A stretch of DNA of 64,000 nucleotides from Thermoleophilaceae bacterium (GTDB lineage: Bacteria; Actinomycetota; Thermoleophilia; Solirubrobacterales; Thermoleophilaceae), in NCBI GenBank assembly GCA_030446485.1, contig JAUJNF010000001.1, forward strand, positions 477,964-541,963, written 5' to 3'. Positions 17,579-27,838 of this stretch are shown here, one piece after another. A model generated the notes under the pieces. It ran no database searches. It was not told the DNA's origin and saw only the letters and a list, made by a program, of their open reading frames with translations. Within the stretch, counting starts at the first letter, position 1; the number at the start of each line of letters is the position of its first letter. The position numbers and the translations under genes were made by a program.

Positions 17579-17662
17579 GTGCCGCGCTACTGGTTCTACC
17601 TACAGCTCGTGATCGTCCTCTGCGTGCTGATCTCGGCGGTGATTGTCGCGATAAAGCTCTGA
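17579..17662 (+). CDS. possible 27-aa single-TM peptide
   Basis: GTG ORF VPRYWFYLQLVIVLCVLISAVIVAIKL preceded by GGGGAG. Confidence 0.3.
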   Translation: MPRYWFYLQLVIVLCVLISAVIVAIKL

Positions 17663-17686
17663 GCACCCGAGCGGGTGCGGGCCCTG

Positions 17687-18292
17687 TCAGCCCGGCGGCG
17701 GTGGCATTGGGTTCGCCGCGAGCGCCCGGGCCACCGCGAGCAGGTTGGAGGCCGCGGCCTCCCCGGTCGAGCGCGACCAGTCGTGCCCCTCGTCGGTGTC
17801 GAGATAGGAGGGACCGGGGCCCGGCCCCTTGTTCCAGTAGGTCCAGGCCTGGCCGGGGATCGTGAAGCCGAAGTCGCTCAGGGATCCGCCCACCTCGCTG
17901 ATCACATGGTGGGCGCCGTCCTCGTTGCCCGTCACGACCACGCCGGCCACGCGGTTGTAGGCCACGGGGCGCCCCGCCTCGTCGGTCTCCGAGAGCAGCG
18001 CGTCCATGCGCTCGATCACCCGCTGCGCCACGCTCGAGGGCTTGCCGACCCAGGTCGGCACGGCCATGATGAGGATCTCGGCACTGAGGACCTCCGCGCG
18101 GATGGCGGGCCACTCGTCGCCGTTGCCCTCGTCCGACGACACGCCGGGGCGCACGTCGTGGTCGACGACGCGGATCGTATTGGTCTCGACCCCTTCGCGC
18201 TCGAGCGCTCCCAGCACGATGTCGGCGAGCACCTGCGTGTTCGAGCGCTCCGGCGACGCCTTGAGCGTGCAGTTGAGCGCCAGGGCCTTCAT
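17687..18292 (-). CDS. NAD(P)H-dependent FMN reductase/flavodoxin-like protein
   Basis: LNCTLKASPERSNTQVL, ILIMAVPTWVGKPSSVAQRVIER. Confidence 0.82.
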   Translation of the reverse strand: MKALALNCTLKASPERSNTQVLADIVLGALEREGVETNTIRVVDHDVRPGVSSDEGNGDEWPAIRAEVLSAEILIMAVPTWVGKPSSVAQRVIERMDALLSETDEAGRPVAYNRVAGVVVTGNEDGAHHVISEVGGSLSDFGFTIPGQAWTYWNKGPGPGPSYLDTDEGHDWSRSTGEAAASNLLAVARALAANPMPPPPG

Positions 18293-18374
18293 CGCGACGG
18301 CAATCTATCCGGCGCCGGTGGCGGAGAACGAAACAAACGAGAAACAGGAACCAGCCGCTCGCCGGGAAAGCCCG

Positions 18375-19259
18375 CTAGGCGCTCGACTGAGACACCGAGC
18401 CAACCGCCTGACGCTCGTCGGCCGGAGCGCCGCCGTTAGGCGCGGTGTCGGCCGCCACGCCGCCGGCGCTGGGCGCAGCGTCTCCCGGTCGCGCGTACAG
18501 GTACCAGTACCCGCCGGCCACGAATATCGCCGCCCCGACCAGGTTGCCGAGGAAGGCGAAGATCCAGTTGTGCACGGCGTCCCACCAGGTCAGGTCGGCG
18601 CCGGCGAAGATGGCCGCGGGGATGAAGAACATGTTGGCCACCACGTGGTCGAAGCCCATGGCCACGAAGGCCATGATCGGAAAGAAGATGGCCAGGATCT
18701 TTCCGCCGATGTCCTGGGCGCTGAGGGCCATCCAAACCGCGAGGCATACGAGCCAGTTGCAGCCCATCGCGCGCAGGAAGATCTGCCACTCGGTTTCCTC
18801 CACGCCCTTCTTGGTGGCGATCGCGTCCAGCCGTGCGAACACCATCTCGTCGCTCACCACACCCGCCTGGTCGGCCAGGAAGAAGGCCACGAACAACGAG
18901 CCAAGCAGGTTGCCGACGAGGACCAGGCCGAAGTTCTCGAAAATCCGCCTGAGCGTCACGCGCCCCTTGAAGGCCGCCAGGGGCAGCAGCGCCATGTTGC
19001 CGGTGAGCAGCTCGGAGCCGGCGATGATCACGAGGATCAGGCCGAGGCTGAACACCGCGCCCGCGAAGAAGGTCGGCAGCGTCCCCCAGACCTCGGGGTC
19101 GAGGCCGGCGGTGGTGGTGGTGGCCAGCAGCGCGCCGAAGGCGATGTAGGCGCCGGCCAGGAAACCCGCCACCAGCGCCTTGTCCCACGACAGCTTGGCC
19201 TTCGAGACGCCCTTCTCGATGCCGACCTCGGTGATCTCCGCTGGGTCCTTGAACGACAT
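18375..19259 (-). CDS. focA: formate/nitrite transporter family channel
   Basis: multi-TM protein; GSELLTGNMALLPLAAFKG, NLLGSLFVAFFL, NWLVCLAVWMA, GFDHVVANMF. Confidence 0.9.
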   Translation of the reverse strand: MSFKDPAEITEVGIEKGVSKAKLSWDKALVAGFLAGAYIAFGALLATTTTAGLDPEVWGTLPTFFAGAVFSLGLILVIIAGSELLTGNMALLPLAAFKGRVTLRRIFENFGLVLVGNLLGSLFVAFFLADQAGVVSDEMVFARLDAIATKKGVEETEWQIFLRAMGCNWLVCLAVWMALSAQDIGGKILAIFFPIMAFVAMGFDHVVANMFFIPAAIFAGADLTWWDAVHNWIFAFLGNLVGAAIFVAGGYWYLYARPGDAAPSAGGVAADTAPNGGAPADERQAVGSVSQSSA

Positions 19260-19270
19260 GTCTCTCCCCC

Positions 19271-20444
19271 TCAGGCTCGCTCTTTGGCCAGGTCGGCGGC
19301 GGGCACCCGCGCCGCGCGCGCGACGGCCTCGTCGTCCCCCGCCGACGTCCTACCCGCACCCACCCACGCGTAACGGAAAGCGAGGCCCGCGGCGAGGTAC
19401 AGCGCGCTGGCGAGATGGTGCACCGGAGCGCCGCCGCGCTTGCGCGCCAGGCGTAGCGCCAGGCCGCCGCGCACCGACCACTTGGCCCGGACGGCCTTGG
19501 TCGAGCGGCTCTCGCCAGGCGGCCGAGCCAGGCCGCTTCTCGTTGCCGCTCGAAAGGAGCAGCTCGGCGGCCATGGCGCCGGTCTCCACACGGCCGAGCG
19601 CGGTGCGCGTCGGGTGACCGCTCGGCAGCCCCGTGGCGCTGAGTACGAGGCGGTTGGCGGCCGCTCCCGTGGCCGCCGCCGTCGCTACGAAGATCGGTGG
19701 CAGGAACACGCGGCTGCGCGCCCACACCGGCACCGCGGTCGAGGCCAGCAGCACGCCCGTGTAGGAGCCGAGATAGAGGCCGAGGCCGGCGGTGCCCGCA
19801 CCCAGGGCCCGCGCCGTGCCCGAGCGCCCCAGGACGTCGGCGGCCACGGCGGCGCCCGCAAGGTTGGAGAAGCCCATGAGGCACCACGCCCCCATGGACA
19901 TCGGCGAGCGCGGCTTGAAGATCCTCAGCATGTTCAGGAAGCGCGCCGGACGGCCAAGGTCCTTCACGAGCAGGGGCGCGGACGGCAGAGCGGCGGCAAG
20001 GGTGACCATCCGCGCCGTGCGGGCGGAGCTATGGTCGCCCGCGGCGTCGCAACCGAGGGCGACGAACGAGGATCCCGTGGCTATGCCGCCGAGCCAGAAG
20101 TACAGCGGCACCTCCCAGGTCCACACCGCGGGCTTGATCACCGGGCCCTGCACCGTGTCCGGGATCTCCTCGCCACCGCGCATCCGCCGTGCCGCCGATT
20201 GCACCTGGCCGTCGACCGCCGCCTCGGGGGCGTAGCTCGTGTCGCGGCCGTAGAGGTAGGACCAGCGGGCGTCGCCGAAGCGCCCGCGCGTGAGAGCCAC
20301 GGCGGCGCCCTCCACGGCCCGCCGGTAGCTCCCCGGCTGGCCGCGGGTGCCGAGCGCGGGAGTGGTGTCGCGCGTGCCGCCCGAGCCGCCGGCGGCCCCT
20401 TCGCGCTCGGCGGCGCTGCCGCCCGAGCCGCGCCGCTTGCTCAC
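19271..20444 (-). CDS. NrfD/polysulfide-reductase-type membrane subunit of formate dehydrogenase (C-terminus frameshifted)
   Basis: EVPLYFWLGGIATGSSFVALG, DLGRPARFLNMLRIFKPRSPMSMGAWCL; family-like C-terminus LYLAAGLAFRYAWVGAGRTSAGDDEAVARAAR in another frame. Confidence 0.8.
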
Positions 20445-21484
20445 CGCCGCCGGCCGCCTCGGTGGGAGAGCACGAAGGTGGCCACGACGGCCCCCGCCGC
20501 CGCCAGCGCCGCGCCCAGTCCGGCGGCCGTGGCCACCGGGGCGTTCTCCTGGATCGGGGACTCGGCCTGCGCGGGCAGGCCGAAGCGCTCGGGCGCCTCG
20601 GTGAGGAGGAAGAATGCCCCGAGCCCGCCGGCGAGCTGGTCCTGCGGCTCGTCGCCCGCGCCGTAGAGGTAGGCGCCGTCGATGCCGCGCGCGTGCAGCT
20701 CGGCCACGCGCCGCCTGGCGATGTCCACGAGCTCGTCGTAGGGGCCGAACAGGATCGAGTCCGTCGGGCACGCCTTGGCACAGGCCGGCTCGAGGCCGTC
20801 CTGGAGGCGGTCGTAGCAGAGCGTGCACTTCCCGGCACGCCCGTCGATCTTGTCCCGGTCGACGACCCCGAAGGGACACGAGGGGATGCAGTATCCGCAG
20901 CCGTTGCACACATCCGGCTGGATGAACACGGTCTGGAACTCGGTGCGGATGATCGCCCCGGTCGGACAGGCGTCGAGGCAGCCGGCGTTCGTGCAGTGCT
21001 TGCACACATCCGACATGAACAGCCAGCGGTCCATCTGCGCCACGGCGCCCGCGACATCCACCCCGCCCGAGCCCTCTTCCTCCCCAGCCCCGCTCTCGGC
21101 CAGAGCGACCAGGTCGAGATCTCCAGGACTGTCCACCGTCCCCCGTCCCCCGTCCCCTGTCCACCGTCCCCCGTCCACCGGGAGAGAAGGCACCCCCCCT
21201 CCTCCCCCCGCCGCCAACCGCGAAGCCGCATCCTCACGCTCCGCAGCCGACGGCGCCAGCCGCTCGACGAAGCGCACGTGCCGCCACGTAGCCGCCCCGA
21301 GCGAGCCGGTGTGGTCGTAGGACATGCCCTTGCGGAACACCGAGCCGTCCGCGGGCAGGTCGTTCCACTGCTTGCAGGCCACCTCGCACGCCTTGCACCC
21401 GATGCACACCGTGGTGTCGGTGAAGAAGCCCATGCGCTCGGCGCCCTCACGGTGGATGGCGATCTCGGTCGGCGCCGCGCTCAC
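20441..21484 (-). CDS. fdhB: formate dehydrogenase iron-sulfur subunit
   Basis: CIGCKACEVACKQWN, CKHCTNAGCLDACPTGA, CNGCGYCIPSCPFGV, CTLCYDRLQDGLEPACAKACPT. Confidence 0.92.
   Translation of the reverse strand: MSAAPTEIAIHREGAERMGFFTDTTVCIGCKACEVACKQWNDLPADGSVFRKGMSYDHTGSLGAATWRHVRFVERLAPSAAEREDAASRLAAGGGGGVPSLPVDGGRWTGDGGRGTVDSPGDLDLVALAESGAGEEEGSGGVDVAGAVAQMDRWLFMSDVCKHCTNAGCLDACPTGAIIRTEFQTVFIQPDVCNGCGYCIPSCPFGVVDRDKIDGRAGKCTLCYDRLQDGLEPACAKACPTDSILFGPYDELVDIARRRVAELHARGIDGAYLYGAGDEPQDQLAGGLGAFFLLTEAPERFGLPAQAESPIQENAPVATAAGLGAALAAAGAVVATFVLSHRGGRRR
21131..21180. repeat. short tandem repeat (GTCC(A/C)CC-type) inside fdhB
   Basis: GTCCACCGTCCCCCGTCCCCCGTCCCCTGTCCACCGTCCCCCGTCCACCG. Confidence 0.8.
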
Positions 21485-24400
21485 GCGGAGGAGCCCTTCT
21501 CCCCCGAGCCGTGAGTGCTCTGGCCCGTCTCGGCCGCCCGGTGCGGCTGGTCCGCGCGGTGATCGCCCGAGGCGGTGAGCCACGACTCGGACCGCACGCC
21601 GGCCATCCGCGCGGTCGTCTCACGCGAGCGGCGCCCCGCGCGCACGTCGCACGAGAACGCCTTCGACTCCTGGATCGACACGTTGGGGTCGCCGGAGAGC
21701 ACCACCAGGTCGTTCGTGGCGTCGCCGGTCACGCCGTCCTCGGAGCTCGCGTAGCTCCCCCAGTGCCAGGGCAGGCACACCTGGTGGAGCGTCTTGCCCG
21801 CCACCTGCAGGGGCCGTACCCGCGGGGTCACGAGCGCGCGGGCCTCGATCTCGGCGCGCTCGGTGGCGATCGTCATCCAGCCGCCGTCCTCGATGCCGCG
21901 CTCGGCGGCCAGCACCGGATCGATCTCGGCGAACATCTCGGGCTGCAGCTCGGCCAGCCACGGCAGGTTGCGGCTCATCGACCCCGCCGTGTGGTGCTCG
22001 GTGAGCCGGAAGGTGGTGGCCACCAGCGGGTAGCGCGGGTCGGCCGGCGGGTTGATCGGGTTGTCGGTGCGGTCCCAGGTGATGGCCGCGGGGTCGGCGC
22101 CCATCTCGGGATAGAGAAGGTTGCCGACCGGCGACTCGAACGGCTCGTAGTGCGTCGGGAACGGCCCGTCGAGCAGGCCGCTCGGCGAGTAGAGCCAGCC
22201 GCGACCGTCGGCCATCATGATGAACGGGTCGTCGCCGGCTATCGAGTCCATGCCCTGGGCGTCATCGGGCGGGACGTAGTCGGGGCGCTTGTCGGCGGGG
22301 AAGTCGGGTACGTCGTAGCCCGCCCAGCGGCCCTCGTCCTCGTCCCACCAGACGTACTTCTTGCGCTCGGACCACGGCCGGCCATGCGGATCCGCCGAGG
22401 CGCGGTTGTAGAGGATGCGGCGGTTGGCGGGCCACGCCCAGCCCCACTCCGGCGACACCCAGCCGCCGGGGGCGTCGAGGTCGCCGGGGTTTCGCCGGCG
22501 GGTCTGGTTCACGCCGTCGGCGTAGCAGCCGGCGTAGATCCAGCAGCCGCCCGCCGTCGAGCCGTCGGCACGCAGCTCGGCGAAGCCGCTCACCGGCCGC
22601 CCGGTGGCCACCTCGTAGCCGTTGATCTCACGCAGCACGGACTCGGCCTCCGGCTCCTCGTGCTCGCCGCGCTCGGGGTAGTCCCACCGCAGGTTCACGA
22701 TCGGCCAGTCCCGCTCGCGCTCCGAGCCCGCGTAGTGCGCCCTCACGCGCTTGGCCAGATGGTGCATGAAGTGCAGCTCGGAGCGGGCGTCGCCAGGCGG
22801 CTCGAGCGCCTTGTCGCGCCACTGCAGCAGTCGCTGGGTGTTGGTGAAGTGGCCCTCCTTCTCCACATGGCCGGCGGCGGGCATGAGGAAGACCTCGGTG
22901 TCGATGTCCTCGGTGCGCAGCTCTCCGGAGGCCACCTCGGGCGAGTCCTTCCAGAAGCGCGCGGTCTCGATGTCGGCCAGGTCGCGCACCACGAGCCACT
23001 TGAGCTTGGCGAGCGCGCGGCGCTGAAGGCCCGCGTGTTGCGAGCCGACCGCCGGGTTCTGGCCCATGACGAACATGCCGTCGAGGCCGCCGTCGATGGC
23101 GCGCAGGGTCGTGGGGAAGTGCGAGTGGTTGCCGGTGATCTTCGGCAGGTAGGAGAACCCGTAGCCGTTGTCCTCGGCGGCGGAGTCTCCGAACCAGGCC
23201 TTCAGCAGCGACACGATGTAGTTGTCGAAGTGCGACCACCAGCCGCGCTTCGATCCCATGCGCTCTACGTAGCCGGCAAGCGTCCCGTCCTCTTCGGACG
23301 CACGCGGCATGGGCAGGTAGCCGGGCAGGATGTCGTACAGCGTCGGGATGTCGGTCGAGCCCTGGATCGACGCGTGGCCGCGCATGGCCATGACCCCGCC
23401 CCCGGGGCGGCCGACGTTCCCGAGCAGAAGCTGCAGGATGGCCCCGGCGCGGATCATCTGCGCCCCGGCCGTGTGCTGTGTCCACCCGACCGCGTACACG
23501 AGCATCGTGGTGCGCTCCCGGCCCGAGTTCTCGATCAGCGTCTCGGCCACCCGCAGGAAGTCGGCCTGCGGCACCCCGCACACCTGCTCGACCATTTCCG
23601 GCGTGTAGCGGGCGTAGTGCTTCCTCAGCAGCTGGAAGACGCAGCGCGGGTGCTCGAGGGTGGGGTCGCGCTGGGGGTCGCCCTCGAGCAGGCCGCCGCC
23701 GGTCTGGTCGCTGAAGGCCTGCGTCGTGTGCTCACGGTCACCCGCGGCCGACGGCACCTCGCCGCCCTCGTAGGCCCACGAGCGGCGGTCGTAGGAGCCG
23801 GTGTCCGGGTCGAAGCCGGAGAACACCCCGTCCAGATCCTCCGGCCCCCGGAAGTCCTCGCTCACGAGCGTGGCCGCGTTCGTGTAGTTCACAACGTAGT
23901 CGCGGAAGAACGAGTCGGTCTCGATCACGTGGCGGATGAGCCCGCCCACGAAGGCGATGTCGGCGCCGGCGCGGATCGGCACGTACTGGTGGGCGAGCGC
24001 GCTGGTGCGCGAGTAGTGCGGATCGACGTGGATCAGCTTGGCGCCGCGCTCACGCGCCTTCATCGCCCAGCGGTAGCCCACCGGATGCGCCTCGGAAAGC
24101 GATGACCCCTGGATCCAGATGCAGTCCGCCATCTGCATGTCCTGCTGGAAGTTGGTGGCCCCTCCGCGGCCGAACGAGGTCCCCAGACCGGGGACCGTGG
24201 AGGAGTGTCATATGCGCGCCTGGTTCTCGATCTGCACCGCGCCCATCGCGGTGAACAGCTTCTTGATCAGGTAGTTCTCCTCGTTGTCGAGCGTGGCCCC
24301 GCCGAGGTGGGCGAAGCCGAGCGTGCGGTCGACGCGCCGGCCGCGCTCGTCGCGCTCCTGCCAGTGATCCTCGCGGGCGCGGATCAGGCGCTCGGCGATC

Positions 24401-24807
24401 ATGTCCATCGCCTGCTCGAGCTCCAGCTCCTCCCATTCGGTGCCACCCGGCCGGCGGTACCTGACCTTGGTCAGGCGCCCGGGCTGCTGGATGAGCTGCC
24501 GCGAGGCGGAGCCCTTGGGGCAGAGCGTGCCCTGGTTTATCGGCGAGTCGGGATTGCCCTCGATGTCCACGAGCTCGCCGTGGCGCGTGTACACCAGTTG
24601 GCTGCACCCCACCGAGCAGTAGGGGCACACCGACACGTCGGCCTTCAGTCCGGCTATCCGGGGTCCCGCCTGCCGGGTGTTCTTGGAGACGGCGCGCGGG
24701 CCGAGGCCCCAGTCGGCGGCGCGCCCCACGACGGGCAGGCGGCGCAGGCGGGAGAAGGTCCGCGGGCGGTTCGACCCGTTCTCCACGATCCGCCCGCTGT
24801 CCTCCAT
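21481..24807 (-). CDS. fdhA: selenocysteine-containing formate dehydrogenase alpha subunit (TGA 24208-24210 read as Sec)
   Basis: CPYCSVGCSQLVYTRHGELVDIEGNPDSPINQGTLCPKG...ENQARI-U-HSSTVPGLGTSFGRGGATN...SLSEAHPVGYRWAMKA; overlaps the fdhB start (GTGA). Confidence 0.93.
24178..24210 (-). promoter_or_regulatory. bacterial SECIS element plus UGA codon
   Basis: TGA-CACTCCTCCAC-GGTCCCC-GGTCT-GGGGACC: 7-bp perfect stem, GGUCU loop starting at nt 22 counted from the U of UGA. Confidence 0.9.
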
Positions 24808-24817
24808 CGTGCCCTCG

Positions 24818-25273
24818 TCAGCCCGCTTCGGCCAGTGACTTGAGCCGCTGGAGCGCCCTCGTATTACGCCCGTGTAGGAGCGGGTCCACGACCTTCGCAA
24901 GCAGTCGCATCGGCAGGCCGCCCACCGGGTGCTCGTCCATGGTCACGCGTGTCCGGCCGGACTCGCTCTCGAGGTAAAGCACGATGCGCGCGGCGCCCAG
25001 CGGCCGGCTCCTGGCCCGCAGCACGAGCCGCCGCGGCGGGTCGACCTCCTCGACCAGCGTGTGGTCCTTGATCGTGACCGGGCCGAAGCCGACGGTGTGG
25101 TGGAACTTCGTCCCCTTGGCGGGCCAGTCGGCCTCGGCCGCACGCACCTCCTTGGATCCCACCACCCAGTGCGCGTAGCTGCGCGGATTCGACAGAACCC
25201 CGAAGACGCGGTCGCGCGGGGCGTTGATGAGGATCCGGTTGCGCGCCATCAGCGCTGCGACGTTACCCGCCAA
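24818..25273 (-). CDS. SRPBCC/polyketide-cyclase family protein
   Basis: RDRVFGVLSNPRSYAHWVVGSKEVRAAEADWPAKGTKFHHTVGFGP. Confidence 0.82.
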   Translation of the reverse strand: MAGNVAALMARNRILINAPRDRVFGVLSNPRSYAHWVVGSKEVRAAEADWPAKGTKFHHTVGFGPVTIKDHTLVEEVDPPRRLVLRARSRPLGAARIVLYLESESGRTRVTMDEHPVGGLPMRLLAKVVDPLLHGRNTRALQRLKSLAEAG

Positions 25274-25342
25274 GCGCCGCGCGCGAACACCACGCGGTCG
25301 TCCACGACGGCGAGCCGGGCACCAGCACCCGTCGCTAACCGC

Positions 25343-26188
25343 TCACGGCGTGCCGGCCACCGGGTACTCCGGCCACCGAAACAGCGGCTTCTGGTAATCC
25401 ATTAGCCAGGAGAGCACCCTCGGATCTCGATCGATGAGGTACTCCGATCCCTTCACCAACTCCACGAGGAAGCGTTCCGGGCTCATCTCGATTCGCTTCA
25501 GGTCTGGCCCGAACCCCGCATAGGTCGTATGCATTTGCCGACAGTCGTTGGCCTCGAGTATGGCGTCCGACTCCTGCACCACGCGCCTCGCCAGCTCCAG
25601 ATCGCGCATCTCCCCCACCGGCCGGGTGTGAGTGACGGGGGTGCCATCGATGATGCCGACGTTCTCGTAGTCCAGGAGCTTCGGCCAGAGGGAGTCCAAT
25701 CCCCACCCCCAGCCGGTCACGGTCAGGTCCAGGGTCGGCAGGAGCCTCTCCAGCGCTGGTCTACTGAAGCCCGGCATCATGATCTCCACGAATCCGACCC
25801 AGCGCCCGTAGAAGCTCGCGTTCTTCATCGTGATGAAGTGCGCGTAGTAGGAGCTCTCGTGTAGCGCAGGGGCAAAGAGCTCCAGGCCAACTGCCCTTGC
25901 CACTTCGAACATCGTGGTGACCGTGTCCTGGTCGGCACGTATGTCGTCGTCGGGAAGCCAGATGTAGTCGTAGTCGCGCCAGCCGTCCCATTCGTTCAAG
26001 ACCGTTCGAAGACCCGACCACTTCGGGCCGGGCATGACGTCTCCCACCACGTACTCGGAGTCGCTCTGCTGTGGAATCGCCTGGTAGGGAGCGAGGCGGA
26101 GATCCCAGTTCCGCGGCTTTGCAGGGTCGAGCCAACCCTCGTGCAGGGAGTTGCGGCCGGCCCGCGCGAGAACCAGATTCCTGCCCAT
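25343..26188 (-). CDS. DUF707-like putative glycosyltransferase-related protein
   Basis: LVLARAGRNSLHEGWL, YDYIWLPDDDIRAD, TGWGWGLDSLWPKL. Confidence 0.75.
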   Translation of the reverse strand: MGRNLVLARAGRNSLHEGWLDPAKPRNWDLRLAPYQAIPQQSDSEYVVGDVMPGPKWSGLRTVLNEWDGWRDYDYIWLPDDDIRADQDTVTTMFEVARAVGLELFAPALHESSYYAHFITMKNASFYGRWVGFVEIMMPGFSRPALERLLPTLDLTVTGWGWGLDSLWPKLLDYENVGIIDGTPVTHTRPVGEMRDLELARRVVQESDAILEANDCRQMHTTYAGFGPDLKRIEMSPERFLVELVKGSEYLIDRDPRVLSWLMDYQKPLFRWPEYPVAGTP

Positions 26189-26347
26189 CCCCCCATCCTT
26201 ACATCTAACTCGATCAACAGCCTTGCGGGGGGCGACCCCTCTCCTGGGGGCCGTGCGGAGGAGCCCGCCGTGAGCGCAGCGGGGGCAGCGGCTGGGGCAA
26301 CGTGCGGTTTCCCGAGTGGTCGCCGTGGGTAGGCGACCGCTTTCGTA

Positions 26348-27838
26348 ATGTTTTCGTTACCTCTCAACGAGCGCACGCTGCCGCACCACGCCGCGCGGGT
26401 TTCCGTACCGACCTACGACCGCGGGGCGCTGACGCCCGGCGTGGTGCACATCAGCGTCGGGTCCTTCCACCGCTCCCACCAGGCGGTGTACTTCGACGAG
26501 CTCGCCCGGCGCGGTCTCGGCGGCGACTGGGGGCTGATCGGCGTCGGGCTGCACCGGCGCGAGATGAAGGAGGTCCTGCAGGATCAGGACGGGCTGTACA
26601 CGGTGGTGATCCGTGGTCCGGCGGGTGACGAGGCGCGGGTGGTCGGGGTCATCACCCGCTACCTCTTTGCCCCCGAGGAGGGGGCGGCGGTCCTCGATGC
26701 CCTGACCGAGGAGTCCACGCGCCTCGTGACGCTGACCATCACCGCCGACGGCTACAAGGTCGATCCGGAGACCGGCGCGTTTGCAAGCGACGACCCTGCG
26801 GTGGTCGCCGATCTCGCCGATCCCGCCCGGCCCGGCTCGGCACTGGGTCTCGTCGTCGAGGCGCTCGACCGCCGCCGGCGGGCCGGACGTCCCCCGTTCA
26901 CCGTGCTCTCGTGCGACAACATGCCGGGGAACGGCGCCATCGCGCGCACCGCGGTCCTCGCCTTCGCGGCCCTCCGCGACGAGCGCCTTGCAGAGTGGGT
27001 GCACGAGCACGTGACCTTCCCGAGCAGCATGGTCGACCGGATCACCCCGAGGACCACACCCGAGGAACGCGACTGGGTCGAGCAGGCGTTCGGCGTGCAC
27101 GATCGGTGGCCCATCATGACCGAGCCGTTCTCGCAGTGGATCGTCGAGGACGCGTTCTGCAACGGACGTCCGGCGCTCGACGCGGTGGGCGTTCAGTTCG
27201 TCGACGACGTGCAGCCGTACGCGCTGACCAAGACGCGACTGCTGAACGCCAGCCACAGCGCGCTCGGCTACCTCGGCTCGCTGGCCGGCCACGTGCGCAC
27301 GGACCAGGCGATGGCCGACCCCGTCTTCGCCGCCTACGTCGAGCGGATGATGACCGAGGAGATTGCGCCACTGCTCCCGTCGATCGACATGGACCTATCG
27401 GACTACGGCGCGACCCTGCGGGAGCGGTTCGCCAACCCGGCGATCGCCGACCCGCTGTCGCGGCTGTGCCGCAACGGCTCGACAAAGGTTCCCAGGCACC
27501 TGCTCTCCTCGATCCGCGAGGCCCGGGCGACGGGGGGCCCGTACGCGCTGCTCACGCTCGCGGTCGCGGGCTGGTGCCGGTACCTGCGTGCCGTCGACGA
27601 GGACGGCCGAGCGGTCGAGGTAGACGATCCCGCCGCGGAGCGCCTGCATGACCTCGCGGTGGTGGGAGCCGGCGATCCCAGGCCGTTGCTCGGGGACCGC
27701 GCCACGTTCGGCTCGCTCGGGGAGTCTCCGGAGTTCGCCGCAGCGGTGCACCGTGACCTGCTCGACATGGAGGCGGAGGGAGCACGCGCGGTCGTCGTCG
27801 CTCGCGCCGCGGCGGACGAGCAGGTCGCCGTCGCTTGA
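26348..27838 (+). CDS. mannitol dehydrogenase family protein
   Basis: HISVGSFHRSHQAVYFDEL, FTVLSCDNMPGNG, KTRLLNASHSALGYLG. Confidence 0.92.
   Translation: MFSLPLNERTLPHHAARVSVPTYDRGALTPGVVHISVGSFHRSHQAVYFDELARRGLGGDWGLIGVGLHRREMKEVLQDQDGLYTVVIRGPAGDEARVVGVITRYLFAPEEGAAVLDALTEESTRLVTLTITADGYKVDPETGAFASDDPAVVADLADPARPGSALGLVVEALDRRRRAGRPPFTVLSCDNMPGNGAIARTAVLAFAALRDERLAEWVHEHVTFPSSMVDRITPRTTPEERDWVEQAFGVHDRWPIMTEPFSQWIVEDAFCNGRPALDAVGVQFVDDVQPYALTKTRLLNASHSALGYLGSLAGHVRTDQAMADPVFAAYVERMMTEEIAPLLPSIDMDLSDYGATLRERFANPAIADPLSRLCRNGSTKVPRHLLSSIREARATGGPYALLTLAVAGWCRYLRAVDEDGRAVEVDDPAAERLHDLAVVGAGDPRPLLGDRATFGSLGESPEFAAAVHRDLLDMEAEGARAVVVARAAADEQVAVA

Noticed and set aside
21131-21180. Possible CRISPR-like repeat tract
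   Set aside because: Units are about 7 bp, contiguous, with no spacers, inside an open coding frame; it is a minisatellite.
21511-24105. 864-aa plus-strand ORF opposite fdhA
   Set aside because: Antisense shadow of fdhA; compositional artefact.
24139-24207. Gap between two ORFs (21481-24138 and 24208-24900) suggesting two separate genes or an FdhA pseudogene
   Set aside because: The frame is continuous apart from one TGA at the Sec position, followed by a SECIS hairpin; best read as one selenoprotein gene.
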